Shown piece by piece: positions 63,832 through 64,000 of a stretch of DNA of 64,000 nt. The stretch is from CAINVV01 sp037129695 (GTDB taxonomy: Bacteria; Bacteroidota; Bacteroidia; Bacteroidales; Prolixibacteraceae), in NCBI GenBank assembly GCA_037129695.1, contig JBAXUL010000008.1:1-64000 (forward strand), given 5' to 3'. Both the position numbers and the translations under genes were made by a program. The first letter of the stretch is position 1; the number at the start of each line of letters is the position of its first letter. The notes beneath the pieces were generated by a model, which saw nothing but the letters and a program-made list of their open reading frames with translations, was not told the DNA's origin and did no database searches.

Positions 63832-64000
63832 ATGAAAAAGTTGGATCGAAGCAATTTTCTTAAAAGTAACTGCCTTATAATAGGTTCTTTGTGCGTTTTG
63901 ACAATGGGGCCAAGTTCCTTATTTGGTCAGACGACCGGGAAAAAGCCTGTGAAGCTGCCTGACGCTGCGATTACAAGTATTCCTTCTGATGATATACAAA
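63832..64000 (+). CDS. Exported protein, 3' truncated by the window
   Basis: The frame from the ATG at 63832 is open to the window end (56 codons). It starts M-K-K-L-D-R-S-N-F-L-K, followed by a hydrophobic stretch ending L-F-G-Q, a signal peptide related to the Tat-like D-R-x-x-F-L-K type but with a single Arg. The visible mature part is Pro- and Lys-rich and gives no family. Exported oxidoreductases and hydrolases often begin this way, but the function cannot be read. Confidence 0.6.
   Translation, partial: MKKLDRSNFLKSNCLIIGSLCVLTMGPSSLFGQTTGKKPVKLPDAAITSIPSDDIQ

Noticed and set aside
1..64000. Mobile elements, CRISPR arrays, tRNA or rRNA genes
   Set aside because: I found no transposase or integrase, no regularly spaced repeats, and no tRNA or rRNA landmarks in the short intergenic gaps.

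Overview
The window reads as chromosomal core sequence of a member of the Bacteroidota, probably class Bacteroidia. The evidence is the set of lineage-typical genes (DUF4293, DUF5606, DUF6340 and DUF349 proteins, a two-gene 2-oxoglutarate dehydrogenase, a ZapA-ribonuclease Y cluster, a BtuG-like B12 lipoprotein), many TAnnTTTG -7 promoter boxes of the Bacteroidota housekeeping sigma factor, almost no Shine-Dalgarno sequences, and moderate GC. I see no rRNA, tRNA, CRISPR, transposase, prophage or integron. Genes are intact apart from the two that run off the window ends.

Layout. 1-9 kb: a secreted beta-propeller glycosidase-like protein, a CDF metal transporter, a flippase-like membrane protein, an FKBP lipoprotein, a flavin reductase-rubredoxin fusion, a Tat-exported Gfo/Idh/MocA oxidoreductase, and a C69 dipeptidase coupled to a small exported protein. 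9-15 kb: an M23 endopeptidase diverging from a coiled-coil protein-zapA-rny cluster with a structured intergenic RNA candidate, then a nucleoside phosphorylase coupled to a SirB1-like protein. 15-19.5 kb: a minus-strand run dnaA, yigZ, pyrB, pyrI and a GAF/fRMsr-like gene. 19.8-25.4 kb: envelope genes, with an MCE protein and an N-acetylmuramoyl-alanine amidase diverging from lptD. 25.5-32 kb: an HD protein, a long Sel1-repeat protein and purL. 32-36 kb: a dihydrolipoamide-dehydrogenase-like flavoprotein without its redox cysteines, then a CoA-transferase and methylmalonyl-CoA epimerase pair. 36-42 kb: a HAD phosphatase, a DUF5606 protein and odhA-odhB. 42-52.5 kb: an AddB-like nuclease, trmD, a DUF349 protein, pyrG, yidC and ribH. 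52.6-58 kb: a PAP2 phosphatase and a vitamin B12 uptake operon under a cobalamin riboswitch. 58-64 kb: pepD, an M28 peptidase, a DUF6340 lipoprotein, fabG and the start of a further exported protein.

How the parts fit. The clearest regulated system is the B12 operon: promoter, cobalamin riboswitch, uncharacterised surface lipoprotein, BtuB-type TonB receptor and BtuG-like beta-propeller lipoprotein, with overlapping reading frames. Envelope building recurs (M23, amidase with SPOR domain, MCE protein with a SPOR-like tail, LptD, YidC). Pyrimidine and purine synthesis (pyrBI, pyrG, purL) and central carbon metabolism (odhAB, CoA-transferase, epimerase) make up much of the rest. Several convergent gene pairs are separated by long, near-perfect hairpins that can act as terminators in both directions.

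The strongest leads are the cysteine-less Lpd paralogue, the MCE-SPOR fusion beside a SPOR amidase, the uncharacterised lipoprotein of the B12 operon, and the structured RNA between zapA and rny. I did not find a clear case of an entirely new multi-gene system.
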